This document shows, piece by piece, positions 17,482-25,841 of a DNA stretch of 64,000 nucleotides. The DNA is from Mesorhizobium amorphae (GTDB lineage Bacteria > Pseudomonadota > Alphaproteobacteria > Rhizobiales > Rhizobiaceae), in contig NZ_JHQS01000015.1 in NCBI RefSeq assembly GCF_014843845.1, positions 186,001-250,000 of the forward strand, in the 5' to 3' direction. Numbering within the stretch: the stretch's first letter is position 1; every line of letters starts with the position of its first letter. Under the pieces are notes generated by a model. The model searched no databases. It worked only from the letters and a program-made list of their open reading frames with translations, and was not told where the DNA came from. Position numbers and translations under genes: made by a program.

Positions 17482-18861
17482 ATGCTGAAGTCCAAGAGCC
17501 CTGCCCCCGAAGCCGAGACGCGGCCGCCGTCGCATCTGTTCTATCTGTCCAGCCTGCGCCGGCCGCTGGTCGATCGCGCCGAAGGCATCTATTTCTGGAC
17601 CAAGGACGGCCGCCGCTTCATCGACGGATCGAGCGGGCCGATGGTCGCCAATATCGGCCATTCCAACCGCAATGTGCTCGACGCCATGAAGCGGCAAATG
17701 GACAAGACCACCTTCGCCTACCGGCTGCATTTCGAGAACGAGCCAGCCGAGGAATTGGCGCGGGAACTCGCCGGAAGGCTGCCGCCAGGCATGGACCGCA
17801 TCTTTTTCGTCTCCGGCGGTTCGGAAGCGACGGAATCCTGCATCAAGCTCGCCCGGCAATGGGCGGTCGCCACCGGCCAGCCCAAGCGCTGGAAGGTCAT
17901 CACCCGCTTCCCATCCTATCATGGCGGAACGCTCGGCTCGCTTTCCGTCACTGGCGATGACGCGCTGGCCGAGACTTTTACGCCATTGATGCAGGTGATG
18001 CCGACAGTGCCGGCGCCAGCCGCGTGGCGCGACCGCGACAATCTTTCGATGGAGCAGCGCGGCATCCGCTATGCCGACATGCTGGAGGAGAAAATCCTCG
18101 CTGAAGGCCCGGACAGCGTGCTTGCCTTCATCATGGAGCCGGTCGGCGGTGCTGCCACCGCGGCGCTGGTGGCGCCGGACAGCTACTATCCGCGCATCCG
18201 CGAGATCTGCGACCGCTATGGCATCCTGCTCATCCATGACGAAGTGATGAGCGGCGCCGGCCGCACCGGCAAATTCCTCGGCGGCGACCATTGGAACTGC
18301 AAGCCTGACATCGCCGCGCTGTCGAAGGGGCTGGGCTCGGGCTACGCGCCGCTCGGCGCGCTGGCGGCACCCATGCGGCTGGTCGAGCCGCTGCTTGCCT
18401 CCGGCGGCTTCCAGCATGGCCACACCTATGCCGGCAATCCGCTCGCCTGCGCGGCCGGCCTTGCCGTGCTCGGCGAAATGGACCGCCTCGACCTGATCGC
18501 CAATGCGGCTGCCATGGGCGATGTGCTGATCGGCGAGTTGAAGGGACTGGCCAGGCGCTTCCCCTTCATCGCCGACGTGCGCGGCAAGGGTCTTTTGCTG
18601 GGCGCCGAAATGGTCGCCGATCCCGAGACATTGGAGCCGATCGCGCCCGCAAAGAAGGCCACGCAGCGGCTGCTCGACCTCGCCTATGAGCGTGGGTTGA
18701 TCATCTATGGCCGCAAGGTCAAGGGCGGTGTCGACGGCGACAATTTCATGGTCGCGCCGCCGATGATCGTCACGGCTGAACAGATCGGTGAGATCATAGC
18801 CATCATCGGCGACTCGCTCGAGGTGCTCGCCGCCGAGCTCGACCTGCCCGTCGAAGGCTGA
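17482..18861 (+). CDS. Class III PLP-dependent aminotransferase
   Basis: 459 residues of fold-type I, subgroup II. Features are the cofactor-binding SGGSEATESCIKLARQ, the acidic LIHDEVMSGAGRTGKF, and the PLP lysine in IAALSKGLGSGYAPLGA (about residue 280). These enzymes move amino groups from omega-amino acids, diamines or amines to pyruvate or 2-oxoglutarate. The gene begins one base after the DMFase-like stop and is followed ten bases later by the BKACE gene, so the three are surely co-transcribed. The substrate is inferred to be an amine released by, or related to, the first enzyme. Confidence 0.9.
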   Translation: MLKSKSPAPEAETRPPSHLFYLSSLRRPLVDRAEGIYFWTKDGRRFIDGSSGPMVANIGHSNRNVLDAMKRQMDKTTFAYRLHFENEPAEELARELAGRLPPGMDRIFFVSGGSEATESCIKLARQWAVATGQPKRWKVITRFPSYHGGTLGSLSVTGDDALAETFTPLMQVMPTVPAPAAWRDRDNLSMEQRGIRYADMLEEKILAEGPDSVLAFIMEPVGGAATAALVAPDSYYPRIREICDRYGILLIHDEVMSGAGRTGKFLGGDHWNCKPDIAALSKGLGSGYAPLGALAAPMRLVEPLLASGGFQHGHTYAGNPLACAAGLAVLGEMDRLDLIANAAAMGDVLIGELKGLARRFPFIADVRGKGLLLGAEMVADPETLEPIAPAKKATQRLLDLAYERGLIIYGRKVKGGVDGDNFMVAPPMIVTAEQIGEIIAIIGDSLEVLAAELDLPVEG

Positions 18862-18871
18862 GGGACAAAAT

Positions 18872-19801
18872 ATGGCGCCGAGGAAAGTCATCATCACCTG
18901 CGCCGTCACCGGCTCGGTGCACACGCCGTCCATGTCGCCCTACCTGCCGGTCACACCCGACCAGATCGCGACCGACGCGATCGCCGCCGCCGAAGCCGGT
19001 GCCTCTATCCTGCATCTGCATGCCCGCGATCCCCGAGACGGGCGGCCGACCGCCGATCCGGACGTGTTCATGCAGTTCCTGCCGCGCATCAAGCAGGCGA
19101 CCGACGCGGTGATCAACATCACCACCGGTGGCTCGTCGCTGATGACGCTCGATCAGCGGTTGGCGGCCCCTCTGCGGGCAGAGCCTGAAATGTGCTCGCT
19201 CAACATGGGCTCGATGAACTTCGCGCTGTTCCCGATGCTCGACAAGCCGAGGGACTGGCAGCACGAGTGGGAGCCGAAGCTGCTGGAAGCGACGCGCGAC
19301 ACGATCTTCAAGAACACCTTTGCCGACATGGAGGGCGTGCTCGAAAAGCTCGGCAAGGGCTGCGGCACGCGCTTCGAGTTCGAGTGCTACGATGTCGGCC
19401 ACCTCTATTCGCTGGCGCATTTCCGCGACCGTGGGCTGGTGTCGGGGCCACTGTTCATCCAGTTCGTGCTCGGCATTTTGGGCGGCATCGGCGCCGACCC
19501 CGAAAACCTCGTCCACATGAAGCGCATCGCCGACAAATTGTTCGGCGACAGCTACCAGTTCTCGGTGCTCGCCGCCGGCCGCCACCAGATGCCGTTGATC
19601 TCGATCGCCGCGGCAATGGGCGGCAATGTCCGCGTCGGGCTGGAGGACAGTCTTTATGATGGCAGGCAACTGGCAAAGTCGAATGCCGATCAGGTACGAC
19701 GGATTCGCTCGGTGCTCGATGGATTGTCGCTGGAGGTCGCGACACCGGCGGAAGCGCGCGCCATGCTGGCGCTCAAGGGCGGCGACAGGGTGGCGTTTTG
19801 A
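18872..19801 (+). CDS. BKACE (DUF849) beta-keto acid cleavage enzyme
   Basis: 309 residues of the BKACE family, TIM-barrel enzymes that condense a beta-keto acid with acetyl-CoA to give acetoacetate and a CoA ester, the founder being Kce of lysine fermentation. The zinc ligands are visible: H48 and H50 in SILHLHARDP, and E258 in RVGLEDSLYDG. ITTGGSS and FVLGILGGIGAD are also characteristic. Behind an aminotransferase, it would act on the keto product of amine catabolism. It closes the operon; a palindromic repeat follows. Confidence 0.92.
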   Translation: MAPRKVIITCAVTGSVHTPSMSPYLPVTPDQIATDAIAAAEAGASILHLHARDPRDGRPTADPDVFMQFLPRIKQATDAVINITTGGSSLMTLDQRLAAPLRAEPEMCSLNMGSMNFALFPMLDKPRDWQHEWEPKLLEATRDTIFKNTFADMEGVLEKLGKGCGTRFEFECYDVGHLYSLAHFRDRGLVSGPLFIQFVLGILGGIGADPENLVHMKRIADKLFGDSYQFSVLAAGRHQMPLISIAAAMGGNVRVGLEDSLYDGRQLAKSNADQVRRIRSVLDGLSLEVATPAEARAMLALKGGDRVAF

Positions 19802-19852
19802 GATGATTGCGTTTCGGCACACCCGGCGTTTTGAGAGGTTGGCGATCCTGCC

Positions 19853-20010
19853 CACCCCCCTCTGGCCTACCGGCCATCTCCCCCGCAAGGGGGGAGATCG
19901 AACGTCGCCACCGCTTTCGCCAATCACCGACTTTGCAGGGTTCGCGGCACGATCGAAGGTGCCAATCTCCCCCCTTGCGGGGGAGATGTCCGGCAGGACA
20001 GAGGGGGGTG
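19853..20010. repeat. RIME-like intergenic palindromic repeat, copy 1
   Basis: The long inverted arms begin CCCCCCTCTGGCC on the left and end GACAGAGGGGGGTG on the right, and each contains a CTCCCCC / GGGGGAG sub-palindrome. They flank a roughly 60-base core holding TTTCGCCAATC. The arms match imperfectly (TACCGGCC against GTCCGGCAGG). The second copy at 27796-27954 shares arms and core. The layout resembles the rhizobial intergenic mosaic elements. It separates the BKACE operon from the GNAT/deacetylase pair. Confidence 0.8.
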
Positions 20011-20029
20011 CCTTGGCACCGTACCTCCA

Positions 20030-20539
20030 ATGATCACCGCTTTACCGAAAATCCTCATCCGTCCCGGCACCATCGACGACGTCGAAACCATCCATACCGC
20101 GCTGCTGCGCCTCGGCACCCATATCGGCGCGCATCAGGAGATCACCTCGACGCCTGACGATCTCCGCCGCTATGGTTTTGGCGACAAACCCGCCTTCTCC
20201 ATCCTCATCGCCGAAGTCGGTGGCGAATTCGCGGGAGTGTGCCTCCACTTCCCGATCTTCTCGACCTGGATGGGTCGCCCCGGCGTCTATGTGCAGGACC
20301 TCTATGTCGAGGATCGCTTTCGCGGCCGAAGGATCGGCGAGCGCCTCCTGCGTCGTGTCGCGCGAGACTGCCGGAAGGACGGCGGCGTCTATCTCAGGCT
20401 GTCCGTCGACACCGACAATGAAACCGCCAAGACCTTTTACGAAAGGCTGGGGATTGCCTGGTCGAGCTACGAGCAGACACAGAAGATCGTCGGCGAGTCT
20501 TTCTTCGCCTTTGCCGATGCGCCGGAGGACGAACGATGA
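20030..20539 (+). CDS. GNAT-family N-acetyltransferase
   Basis: 169 residues with a standard GNAT domain. ILIRPGTIDDVETIH begins it; the central strand VYVQDLYVEDRFRGRRIGERLLRRV contains the acetyl-CoA-binding R-G-R-R-I-G loop (about residues 99-106); and VDTDNETAKTFYERLGIAWSS ends it. This layout is typical of spermidine- or diamine-type acetyltransferases. It overlaps the following amidohydrolase by four bases (ATGA), so the two are translationally coupled. Only 20 bases separate it from the repeat upstream, so its promoter may lie within or before that repeat. Confidence 0.88.
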   Translation: MITALPKILIRPGTIDDVETIHTALLRLGTHIGAHQEITSTPDDLRRYGFGDKPAFSILIAEVGGEFAGVCLHFPIFSTWMGRPGVYVQDLYVEDRFRGRRIGERLLRRVARDCRKDGGVYLRLSVDTDNETAKTFYERLGIAWSSYEQTQKIVGESFFAFADAPEDER

Positions 20540-21567
20540 AGGCTTTCTACGCCGAGGAGCAAAAACGCCACGACCCCAAGGCGTTCCTCTCCAGCGGTGC
20601 GCCGCTGCCCAATCCGGAAAAGCCGGAGCGCGTCGAGCGCTTGTTAGCCGGCGCAAAAGCTGCCGGCCTGACGATCGAGCGACCACGGAATCACGGGCTT
20701 GGCCCGATTGCCGCGGTGCATACACCCGAATATCTCGACTTTCTCGAGCATATCTTCGCCCGCTGGCAGCGTATCGAGGGCGCCTCGGCGGAAGTGATCC
20801 CCAACATCCATCCGATCACGCGAACCGGCTCCTATCCGGCCTCGGCGGTCGGCCAGGCCGGCTACCATATGGCCGACACCGCTTGCCCGATCTCCGGCGA
20901 GACCTGGCAGAGCGCGCTGTGGAGCGCCTGGAGCGCGGTCGAGGCCTCCGAAGCGGTCATGGCGGGTGCGCCATCAGCCTATGCACTCTGCCGCCCACCC
21001 GGCCACCATGCCTTTGCCGATGTCGCCGGCGGCTTCTGCTTCATCAACAATTCGGCAGTCGCCGCGCAGACATTGCGCAGAAGCGCCGCGCGGGTGGCAA
21101 TCCTCGATGTCGACCTGCATCACGGCAACGGTACCCAAGGCATCTTCTATGCGCGACCGGACGTGCTTACCGTCTCGCTGCATGCCGATCCGGTGCGCTT
21201 TTATCCGTTCTTCTGGGGCCATGCCGACGAGCGCGGCGAAGGGCCCGGCCTCGGCTATAATCTGAACCTGCCGCTGCCCAGGAAATCCGGCGCTTCGGTA
21301 TTCCTCGACGCTTTGGCCATCGCCTTCCAGCGCATCCGCGCCTTTTCGCCCGACGCGCTGGTGGTGGCACTCGGGCTCGACGCCTTCGAAGGCGATCCTT
21401 TCGGCGGACTGTCGGTGACGACGCCTGGATTCTCGCTCATCGGCGAGGCCATTGCCGGGTTCGGTCTGCCGACGGTCATCGTGCAGGAAGGCGGCTATCT
21501 CTGCGAGGAACTCGGCGACAATCTCACCGCCTTCCTGACCGGATTTGGCGGCGGCAAGAAGCGATAG
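20536..21567 (+). CDS. Histone-deacetylase-superfamily acetylpolyamine amidohydrolase
   Basis: 343 residues, the length of the Mycoplana ramosa acetylpolyamine amidohydrolase (341). Catalytic residues of the arginase/deacetylase fold are all present: the charge-relay pair H157-H158 in RPPGHHAF, the zinc ligands D193 and H195 in ILDVDLHHGNGTQ and D282 in LGLDAFEGDP, and the transition-state tyrosine Y321 in QEGGY. It should remove acetyl groups from acetylated polyamines or similar amines in the cytoplasm. It overlaps the GNAT gene that would add such groups. It converges on a cysteine-desulfurase-like gene. Confidence 0.9.
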   Translation: MKAFYAEEQKRHDPKAFLSSGAPLPNPEKPERVERLLAGAKAAGLTIERPRNHGLGPIAAVHTPEYLDFLEHIFARWQRIEGASAEVIPNIHPITRTGSYPASAVGQAGYHMADTACPISGETWQSALWSAWSAVEASEAVMAGAPSAYALCRPPGHHAFADVAGGFCFINNSAVAAQTLRRSAARVAILDVDLHHGNGTQGIFYARPDVLTVSLHADPVRFYPFFWGHADERGEGPGLGYNLNLPLPRKSGASVFLDALAIAFQRIRAFSPDALVVALGLDAFEGDPFGGLSVTTPGFSLIGEAIAGFGLPTVIVQEGGYLCEELGDNLTAFLTGFGGGKKR

Positions 21568-21585
21568 CTCTCGCCTATAGGTGCT

Positions 21586-22851
21586 TCAGGACCGCTGTTG
21601 CCGCAGCATGGCAACGATCCGATGCACGCTCTCCAGCGTCTCGTCGATTTCGGCCGCCGTATTGTAGTGGGCGATGCCGATGCGCACCACGCCCTCCTCA
21701 GCCGGAATGCCCAGTTGGTGGACGATCTCCCAGGCATAATTGTGCCCGGACCAGAGGAAGATGTTTTCTGCATTCATCTGCCGCACGATCGTCTCCGGCA
21801 CCATGCCCGCGACGGTGAAGGAGACCGTCGGCACCCGCTCACCGACCCGCGCCGGGTCGGTGATGCCGTGGATGGTCAGGCCCTCGATATCCGACAGCCC
21901 GTCGATCAGCCTTTGCGCCAGCACGTTCTCATAGGCGATCGACAGCTCGAACGCCCTGGCGATCCTGGCACGCCGTGACCCGCTTTCGCCGGCCGCAGCG
22001 CCGAGATCGGCAAAATAGTCGACAGCAGCCGTGAGGCCGGCCATCAACTCGATCTGCGGCGTGCCGAGCTCGAAGCGCTCCGGCAGGCCGTCGGACGAAC
22101 AGCGGCATTTGTACGGTTTCAGCGCATCGATGACGTCGCGCCGGCCCCAAAGAATGCCCATATGCGGGCCGAAGAATTTATAGGCCGAGCAGGCCAGGAA
22201 ATCGCAGCCGAGACTTTGCACGTCGAGCAGCCCGTGCGGTGCGAACTGCACGGCGTCGACATAGACCAGCGCGCCGGCCTGTTTGGCGATCGCGGTCAGC
22301 GCCTTCACCCGGTTAATCGAGCCGGTGAGGTTCGAGGCGTAGTTCAGCGCGACGAGCCGCGTCTTGTCGCTGAGCAGTGCGCTCAGCGTCGCCTCCTCGA
22401 CCTGCCAGCTGTGCTCATCGAAAGCCAGCCAGCGCACGACCAGCCCAAGATCCTCGGCCAGTTGCAGCCAGGGCGAGACGTTGCCCTCGTGATCCATGCG
22501 GGTCAGGATGATCTCGTCGCCTGGCTTCATGGTACGGCCCAGCGTGCGCGACATGTGGTAGGTCAGCGTCGTCATGTTGGCGCCGATGATGATCTCTTCC
22601 GGGCTCGCGGCCCCCAGGAAATCGGCCATCGCCGCATGCGCGTCGTCGACGACCTGTTGCGCCGCGACAGTCGTTTCGAAGAAGCCGCCGAGATTGGCAT
22701 TGGTAGTCAAAAGGCAGCGCGAGACCGCATCGGCGACCGCTTGCGGCACCTGCGTGCCGGCCGGGTTGTCGAGATAGACGCGCCGGCGGCCTCCGTCGGT
22801 CAGAGACAGTGCTGGAAATCTTTTCCGTACGGCCTCGATCGAAAAATTCAT
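21586..22851 (-). CDS. Cysteine desulfurase-like class V aminotransferase
   Basis: 421 residues of PLP fold-type I, class V. YLDNPAGTQVPQAV opens the domain, EEIIIGANMTTLTYH binds the phosphate, YVDAVQFAPHGLLDVQ carries the cofactor aspartate, and the PLP lysine is in ACSAYKFFGPHMG. This matches the cysteine-desulfurase-like subfamily rather than IscS or SufS proper: no suf or isc genes are nearby and the usual mobile Cys loop is not obvious. The ATG at 22851 has a purine-rich AAGGGGA site and is preferred to a GTG one codon upstream. The physiological substrate is unknown. Confidence 0.85.
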   Translation of the reverse strand: MNFSIEAVRKRFPALSLTDGGRRRVYLDNPAGTQVPQAVADAVSRCLLTTNANLGGFFETTVAAQQVVDDAHAAMADFLGAASPEEIIIGANMTTLTYHMSRTLGRTMKPGDEIILTRMDHEGNVSPWLQLAEDLGLVVRWLAFDEHSWQVEEATLSALLSDKTRLVALNYASNLTGSINRVKALTAIAKQAGALVYVDAVQFAPHGLLDVQSLGCDFLACSAYKFFGPHMGILWGRRDVIDALKPYKCRCSSDGLPERFELGTPQIELMAGLTAAVDYFADLGAAAGESGSRRARIARAFELSIAYENVLAQRLIDGLSDIEGLTIHGITDPARVGERVPTVSFTVAGMVPETIVRQMNAENIFLWSGHNYAWEIVHQLGIPAEEGVVRIGIAHYNTAAEIDETLESVHRIVAMLRQQRS

Positions 22852-22902
22852 CACCGTCCCCTTCCCTTTGTTATTGTTTGATAATTCCTGACATCGGCCT
22901 GC

Positions 22903-23970
22903 CTACGGGCACGGGTTGCCGACGCGCTGGTGGATCGCGTCGACTGCCTTCTGCATCTCCTCGGTCCAGGTCACGTCGACCGAAGACAGTGCCATTTCGA
23001 GCTGCCAGATGGCGGTGGCGCCGATGATGTTGGAGGTGACGAACGGCCGGCTCGAAACATAGGCATTGGCGAACAGCGCCGGCTCCAGGCCGAACGAGCG
23101 CGCCAGCTTGTTGTACTCGAGTTGAGCCTCCGCGGCATTCGGCGTCTCGTAGCGCTGGCCACGATTGAAAAGCTGCGAGCGCGAGCCCTGCGGTCGCGCG
23201 CCGTGATCGTATTTGCCTGTCAGGTAGCCTTGCGCCAGTGGCGAATACGGGAGCAGCGAAACCTGCTCCCGCTCGCAGACTTCGGCAAGGTTCACCTCGA
23301 AGGTGCGGTTGACGAGATTGTAGGCGTTCTGCACCGAGGCGACGCGCGGACCGATCCCTTTGTCGGCCTCGGCGATGAAGCGCATGACGCCCCAGGAACT
23401 CTCGTTCGACAGGCCGAAATGTCGGATCTTTCCAGCGTTCACCAATTCATCGAAGACGGCGAGCGTCTCGGCGATCGGCGTTTCCCCTGTCGGGGCACCG
23501 AAGGAATCGGCACGCGGCGCCACCGCCCCGATACGGTTCGGATTGGCGCCCCACGGCACATCGCGCTCCGGCCAGTGGATCTGGTAGAGATCGAGGTAGT
23601 CGGTGCCGAGCTTGGTCAGCGATTTTTCCACCGCGTCGAAAATATCGGCGCGCACCAGCTTGGACGGGCGGTCGCCGCGAAACCATGTGTTGGCGGTGCG
23701 GCCGACCACTTTCGAGGCAAGGATGACCTTGTCGCGATTGCCCTTGGCCTTCATCCAGCTGCCGATGATCTTCTCGGTACGGCCTTGCGTCTCCGCCTTG
23801 GGCGGGATCGGGTAGAGTTCGGCGGTGTCGATGAAATTGACGCCTCGGGAAAAGGCGAGGTCCATCTGGGCATGGCCATCGGCCTCCGTGTTCTGCTGGC
23901 CCCAGGTCATCGACCCCAGGCAGATTTGCGACACAAGAAGATCGGTCCGACCGAGACGGCGTTTGTGCAT
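22903..23970 (-). CDS. Aldo/keto reductase, Tas-like
   Basis: 355 residues of the NADPH-dependent aldo/keto reductase barrel. The tetrad is visible in order: Asp and Tyr in NFIDTAELYP, Lys in VILASKVVG and His in LYQIHWPE. The insertion KAETQGRTEKIIGSWMKA and the TWFRGDRPSKLVRADI segment are typical of the Tas/YajO group. It lies 51 bases upstream of the cysteine-desulfurase-like gene on the same strand and may be co-transcribed. A GGAG site precedes the ATG. The substrate is not predictable. Confidence 0.9.
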   Translation of the reverse strand: MHKRRLGRTDLLVSQICLGSMTWGQQNTEADGHAQMDLAFSRGVNFIDTAELYPIPPKAETQGRTEKIIGSWMKAKGNRDKVILASKVVGRTANTWFRGDRPSKLVRADIFDAVEKSLTKLGTDYLDLYQIHWPERDVPWGANPNRIGAVAPRADSFGAPTGETPIAETLAVFDELVNAGKIRHFGLSNESSWGVMRFIAEADKGIGPRVASVQNAYNLVNRTFEVNLAEVCEREQVSLLPYSPLAQGYLTGKYDHGARPQGSRSQLFNRGQRYETPNAAEAQLEYNKLARSFGLEPALFANAYVSSRPFVTSNIIGATAIWQLEMALSSVDVTWTEEMQKAVDAIHQRVGNPCP

Positions 23971-24105
23971 GGACTATTTTCTCCGACGGGAAAGCTTTGC
24001 GCGCGGTGGCGCGGGGGGAGGACGCCCCAGCATAGAGCAAAGCAGCGCCGTTCTCCAAGCTCTGGCGGTCAGGTGAGGCCGAACTTTTGCGGAAACTGAG
24101 GCGTA

Positions 24106-24573
24106 TCAGCGCCTTGCGCCGGCCAGGGCGCGCCGCTTTGCTTCGTCGATCAGCATGTTGGCAACCTGCATGCGGATCATGGCGCGCGGGCGCAGATGCG
24201 GCGCGACACGATCGGGATGGTTGGCGAAGGCGAAGCTGCGGCGCATGCGGCCGAAATCGGCACCCTTTGCGGGCTGATCAAGGCCAAGTTCGGCGGCAAT
24301 TGCTTCGGGATCGATCGGCGGCAGCTTTTCCTCAGGCATTGCTGCCTCGCCAGCAAGCGCCAGCTTTGCCTGGTCGAGCAAGGCGGCGAATTCGGCAGCA
24401 AGATCAGCGCCTGCTTCGCGATACTCCGCGGCGAACGTGTCGCCGGAGACCTTGATGCGGCCGGAATGAAGCTCGTCCGCCACCGACAGATAGTCGAACG
24501 GGATGGACAGTCGCGCAGCGGGCTCCTCGCCCGCTTCGTCCTTGTCCGAGGCGACGAAGAGGTCGTCGAGCAA
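24106..24573 (-). CDS. Small protein with J-domain-like HPD motif
   Basis: About 155 residues. The C-terminal 45 residues read MRRSFAFANHPDRVAPHL and then a helix, MIRMQVANMLIDEAKRR: the helix II, HPD loop and helix III of a truncated DnaJ J-domain. The N-terminal part is acidic and helical with no family recognised. It may be a DnaK co-factor, but helix I is not evident. The annotated TTG start at 24573 lacks a good ribosome site. The open frame continues nine codons upstream to an ATC at 24598-24600 preceded by GGGAGG, which is discussed as a finding. Confidence 0.65.
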   Translation of the reverse strand: MLDDLFVASDKDEAGEEPAARLSIPFDYLSVADELHSGRIKVSGDTFAAEYREAGADLAAEFAALLDQAKLALAGEAAMPEEKLPPIDPEAIAAELGLDQPAKGADFGRMRRSFAFANHPDRVAPHLRPRAMIRMQVANMLIDEAKRRALAGARR

Positions 24574-24987
24574 GGAGGCGAAATCCCGCTTGGCGCCGAT
24601 GTCAGCCTCCCTTTGTGTTGAGCATGCGCATGCGATTGAGACGGTCGCACCTTAAAACCGGCTCGTTAAAAATGAATGCCATCGATCTTAACGAGTTTAG
24701 GCGTTCGCCAGGCTGGCCACCGCGAACATGTTTCCCTTCAGACGGCTCGAAATGAAAAGCCGGACTGCATTTTCATGCAGCCCGGAAGTTCGCCAGGAGT
24801 GGCGAGGAAAAGCCGGCCATATACCGGCGACGAAGCGTACGGTCGTAAAGACCGAGAAGTTTCACGAAAATATCGATTATCACGAAAAAAATCGAAGCGA
24901 CATGGCTGCCATGCAAATGCTGCACTGCACAATCTTCATAATTTTCCTATATTAGCGATTGTGGAGGATCAACAAGGGGCCTGATTC
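24574..24987. other. Intergenic region between divergent genes
   Basis: About 400 bases with raised AT content toward the right. Two clean hairpins are visible: CTGCA-TTTTCA-TGCAG near 24764-24780 and CGGTC-GTAAA-GACCG near 24840-24854. A CCTATATTA sequence near 24947-24955 could be the -10 of the DUF1127 gene. No convincing coding frame was seen; a 27-codon frame from the ATG near 24673 has no support. Confidence 0.45.
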
Positions 24988-25152
24988 ATGGGGTTCTTCA
25001 CTGAAATGTTCGCCCGTCCGCGGCCGCAGGACCATCCGCGTTATCGCGCGGCACTGCCATTGCTGAACGCGATGAGCAATGCAGACCGCGCCGATATCGG
25101 CATCAAGCCGGCCGACTTCCCGCGCATCGCGCGCGAAATGTCCATGCGCTGA
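24988..25152 (+). CDS. DUF1127-like small protein
   Basis: A 54-residue protein, too short for routine gene calling. It starts with ATG at 24988, eight bases after AAGGGG. The second half (LPLLNAMSNADRADIGIKPA, then DFPRIAREM) matches the C-terminal pattern of DUF1127 proteins, where D-I-G-I is the hallmark. The N-terminus (GFFTEMFARPRPQ) is basic and aromatic. It stands alone with a hairpin after its stop codon and a plausible AT-rich promoter region before it. The function is unknown, as for most of this family. Confidence 0.7.
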   Translation: MGFFTEMFARPRPQDHPRYRAALPLLNAMSNADRADIGIKPADFPRIAREMSMR

Positions 25153-25168
25153 ACAGGTCGGAGCATGA

Positions 25169-25195
25169 AGGTTTCCCGGTCGCTCCGGGAAACCT
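25169..25195. terminator. Perfect 11-bp stem between convergent genes
   Basis: AGGTTTCCCGG pairs exactly with CCGGGAAACCT around a five-base loop. It lies between the stop codons of the DUF1127-like gene and the DUF1993 gene. No T-tract follows on either strand, so it may be a weak or Rho-assisted bidirectional terminator. Confidence 0.55.
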
Positions 25196-25210
25196 CATAC
25201 GCCTGACCGC

Positions 25211-25717
25211 TCAACGATTTCCGAGGAACATCGCCTTGCTCAGTGGCACGCCATTGTGGCGCAGGATGTCATAGGCGGTGGTGACGTGGAAATAGAAATT
25301 GGGCATGGCGGCGTGCAGAAGGTACTGCAGGCCGGGCATCGAAATCTCGCGTCCCCCAAGCCTCAGTTCGATCACCCTCTCATCCGAACCCTCCAGATCG
25401 GCGGCCGAGAACGTCGCCAGATGGTCTGTTGTCTTGGCGATTCGCGCCTGGAGGTCGGCGAAGCTCGCCTCATTGTCTTCGTATTTCGGCACCTCGCGGC
25501 CGGCGAGCCGCGACGGCGAACCCTTGGCATGGTCGGTGGCGATCTGCACCTGTCGCGTCAGCGCGAACATGTCCGGCGCCAGCCTTGATGTCAGAAACAC
25601 CTGCGGGTCGATCTTGCGCTCGACTGCATTCTGCTCGGCCGTCGACAATATATTGGACAGCGCTTTCAGCCGGGCCGAGAACACCGCCACGGATGCTTCA
25701 TACATCGATATTGTCAC
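25211..25717 (-). CDS. DUF1993-family protein
   Basis: 168 residues. The DUF1993 family has a four-helix DinB-like fold. This copy shows the expected pieces: SMYEASVAVFSARLKALSNIL at the start, LAPDMFALTRQVQIATDHAKG with a candidate metal-binding His, and MPNFYFHVTTAYDILRHNGVPL near the end. The biochemical role is unknown; related DinB proteins bind metals and may act as thiol transferases. A GTG at 25717 with AGGAG before it is used as the start, and an ATG four codons later is the alternative. The gene stands alone. Confidence 0.85.
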   Translation of the reverse strand: MTISMYEASVAVFSARLKALSNILSTAEQNAVERKIDPQVFLTSRLAPDMFALTRQVQIATDHAKGSPSRLAGREVPKYEDNEASFADLQARIAKTTDHLATFSAADLEGSDERVIELRLGGREISMPGLQYLLHAAMPNFYFHVTTAYDILRHNGVPLSKAMFLGNR

Positions 25718-25841
25718 TTGAATCTCCTATCCGGCATGAACACCGACGGCGGCACGTAGCGCCTTCGGGCATGACATTTCAAGCGTCACCGCGTCGCCGC
25801 AATCGGCATGGTAGGATTTCCCCATCGACTGGAGATTCCCG

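Noticed and set aside
15675-18933. Long antisense frames over the DMFase-like and aminotransferase genes
   Set aside because: Both reflect high GC at third codon positions; the sense frames contain clear motifs.
24676-24984. 102-codon plus-strand frame in the gap before the DUF1127-like gene
   Set aside because: No ribosome site or coding character; it runs across the likely promoter of the small gene.
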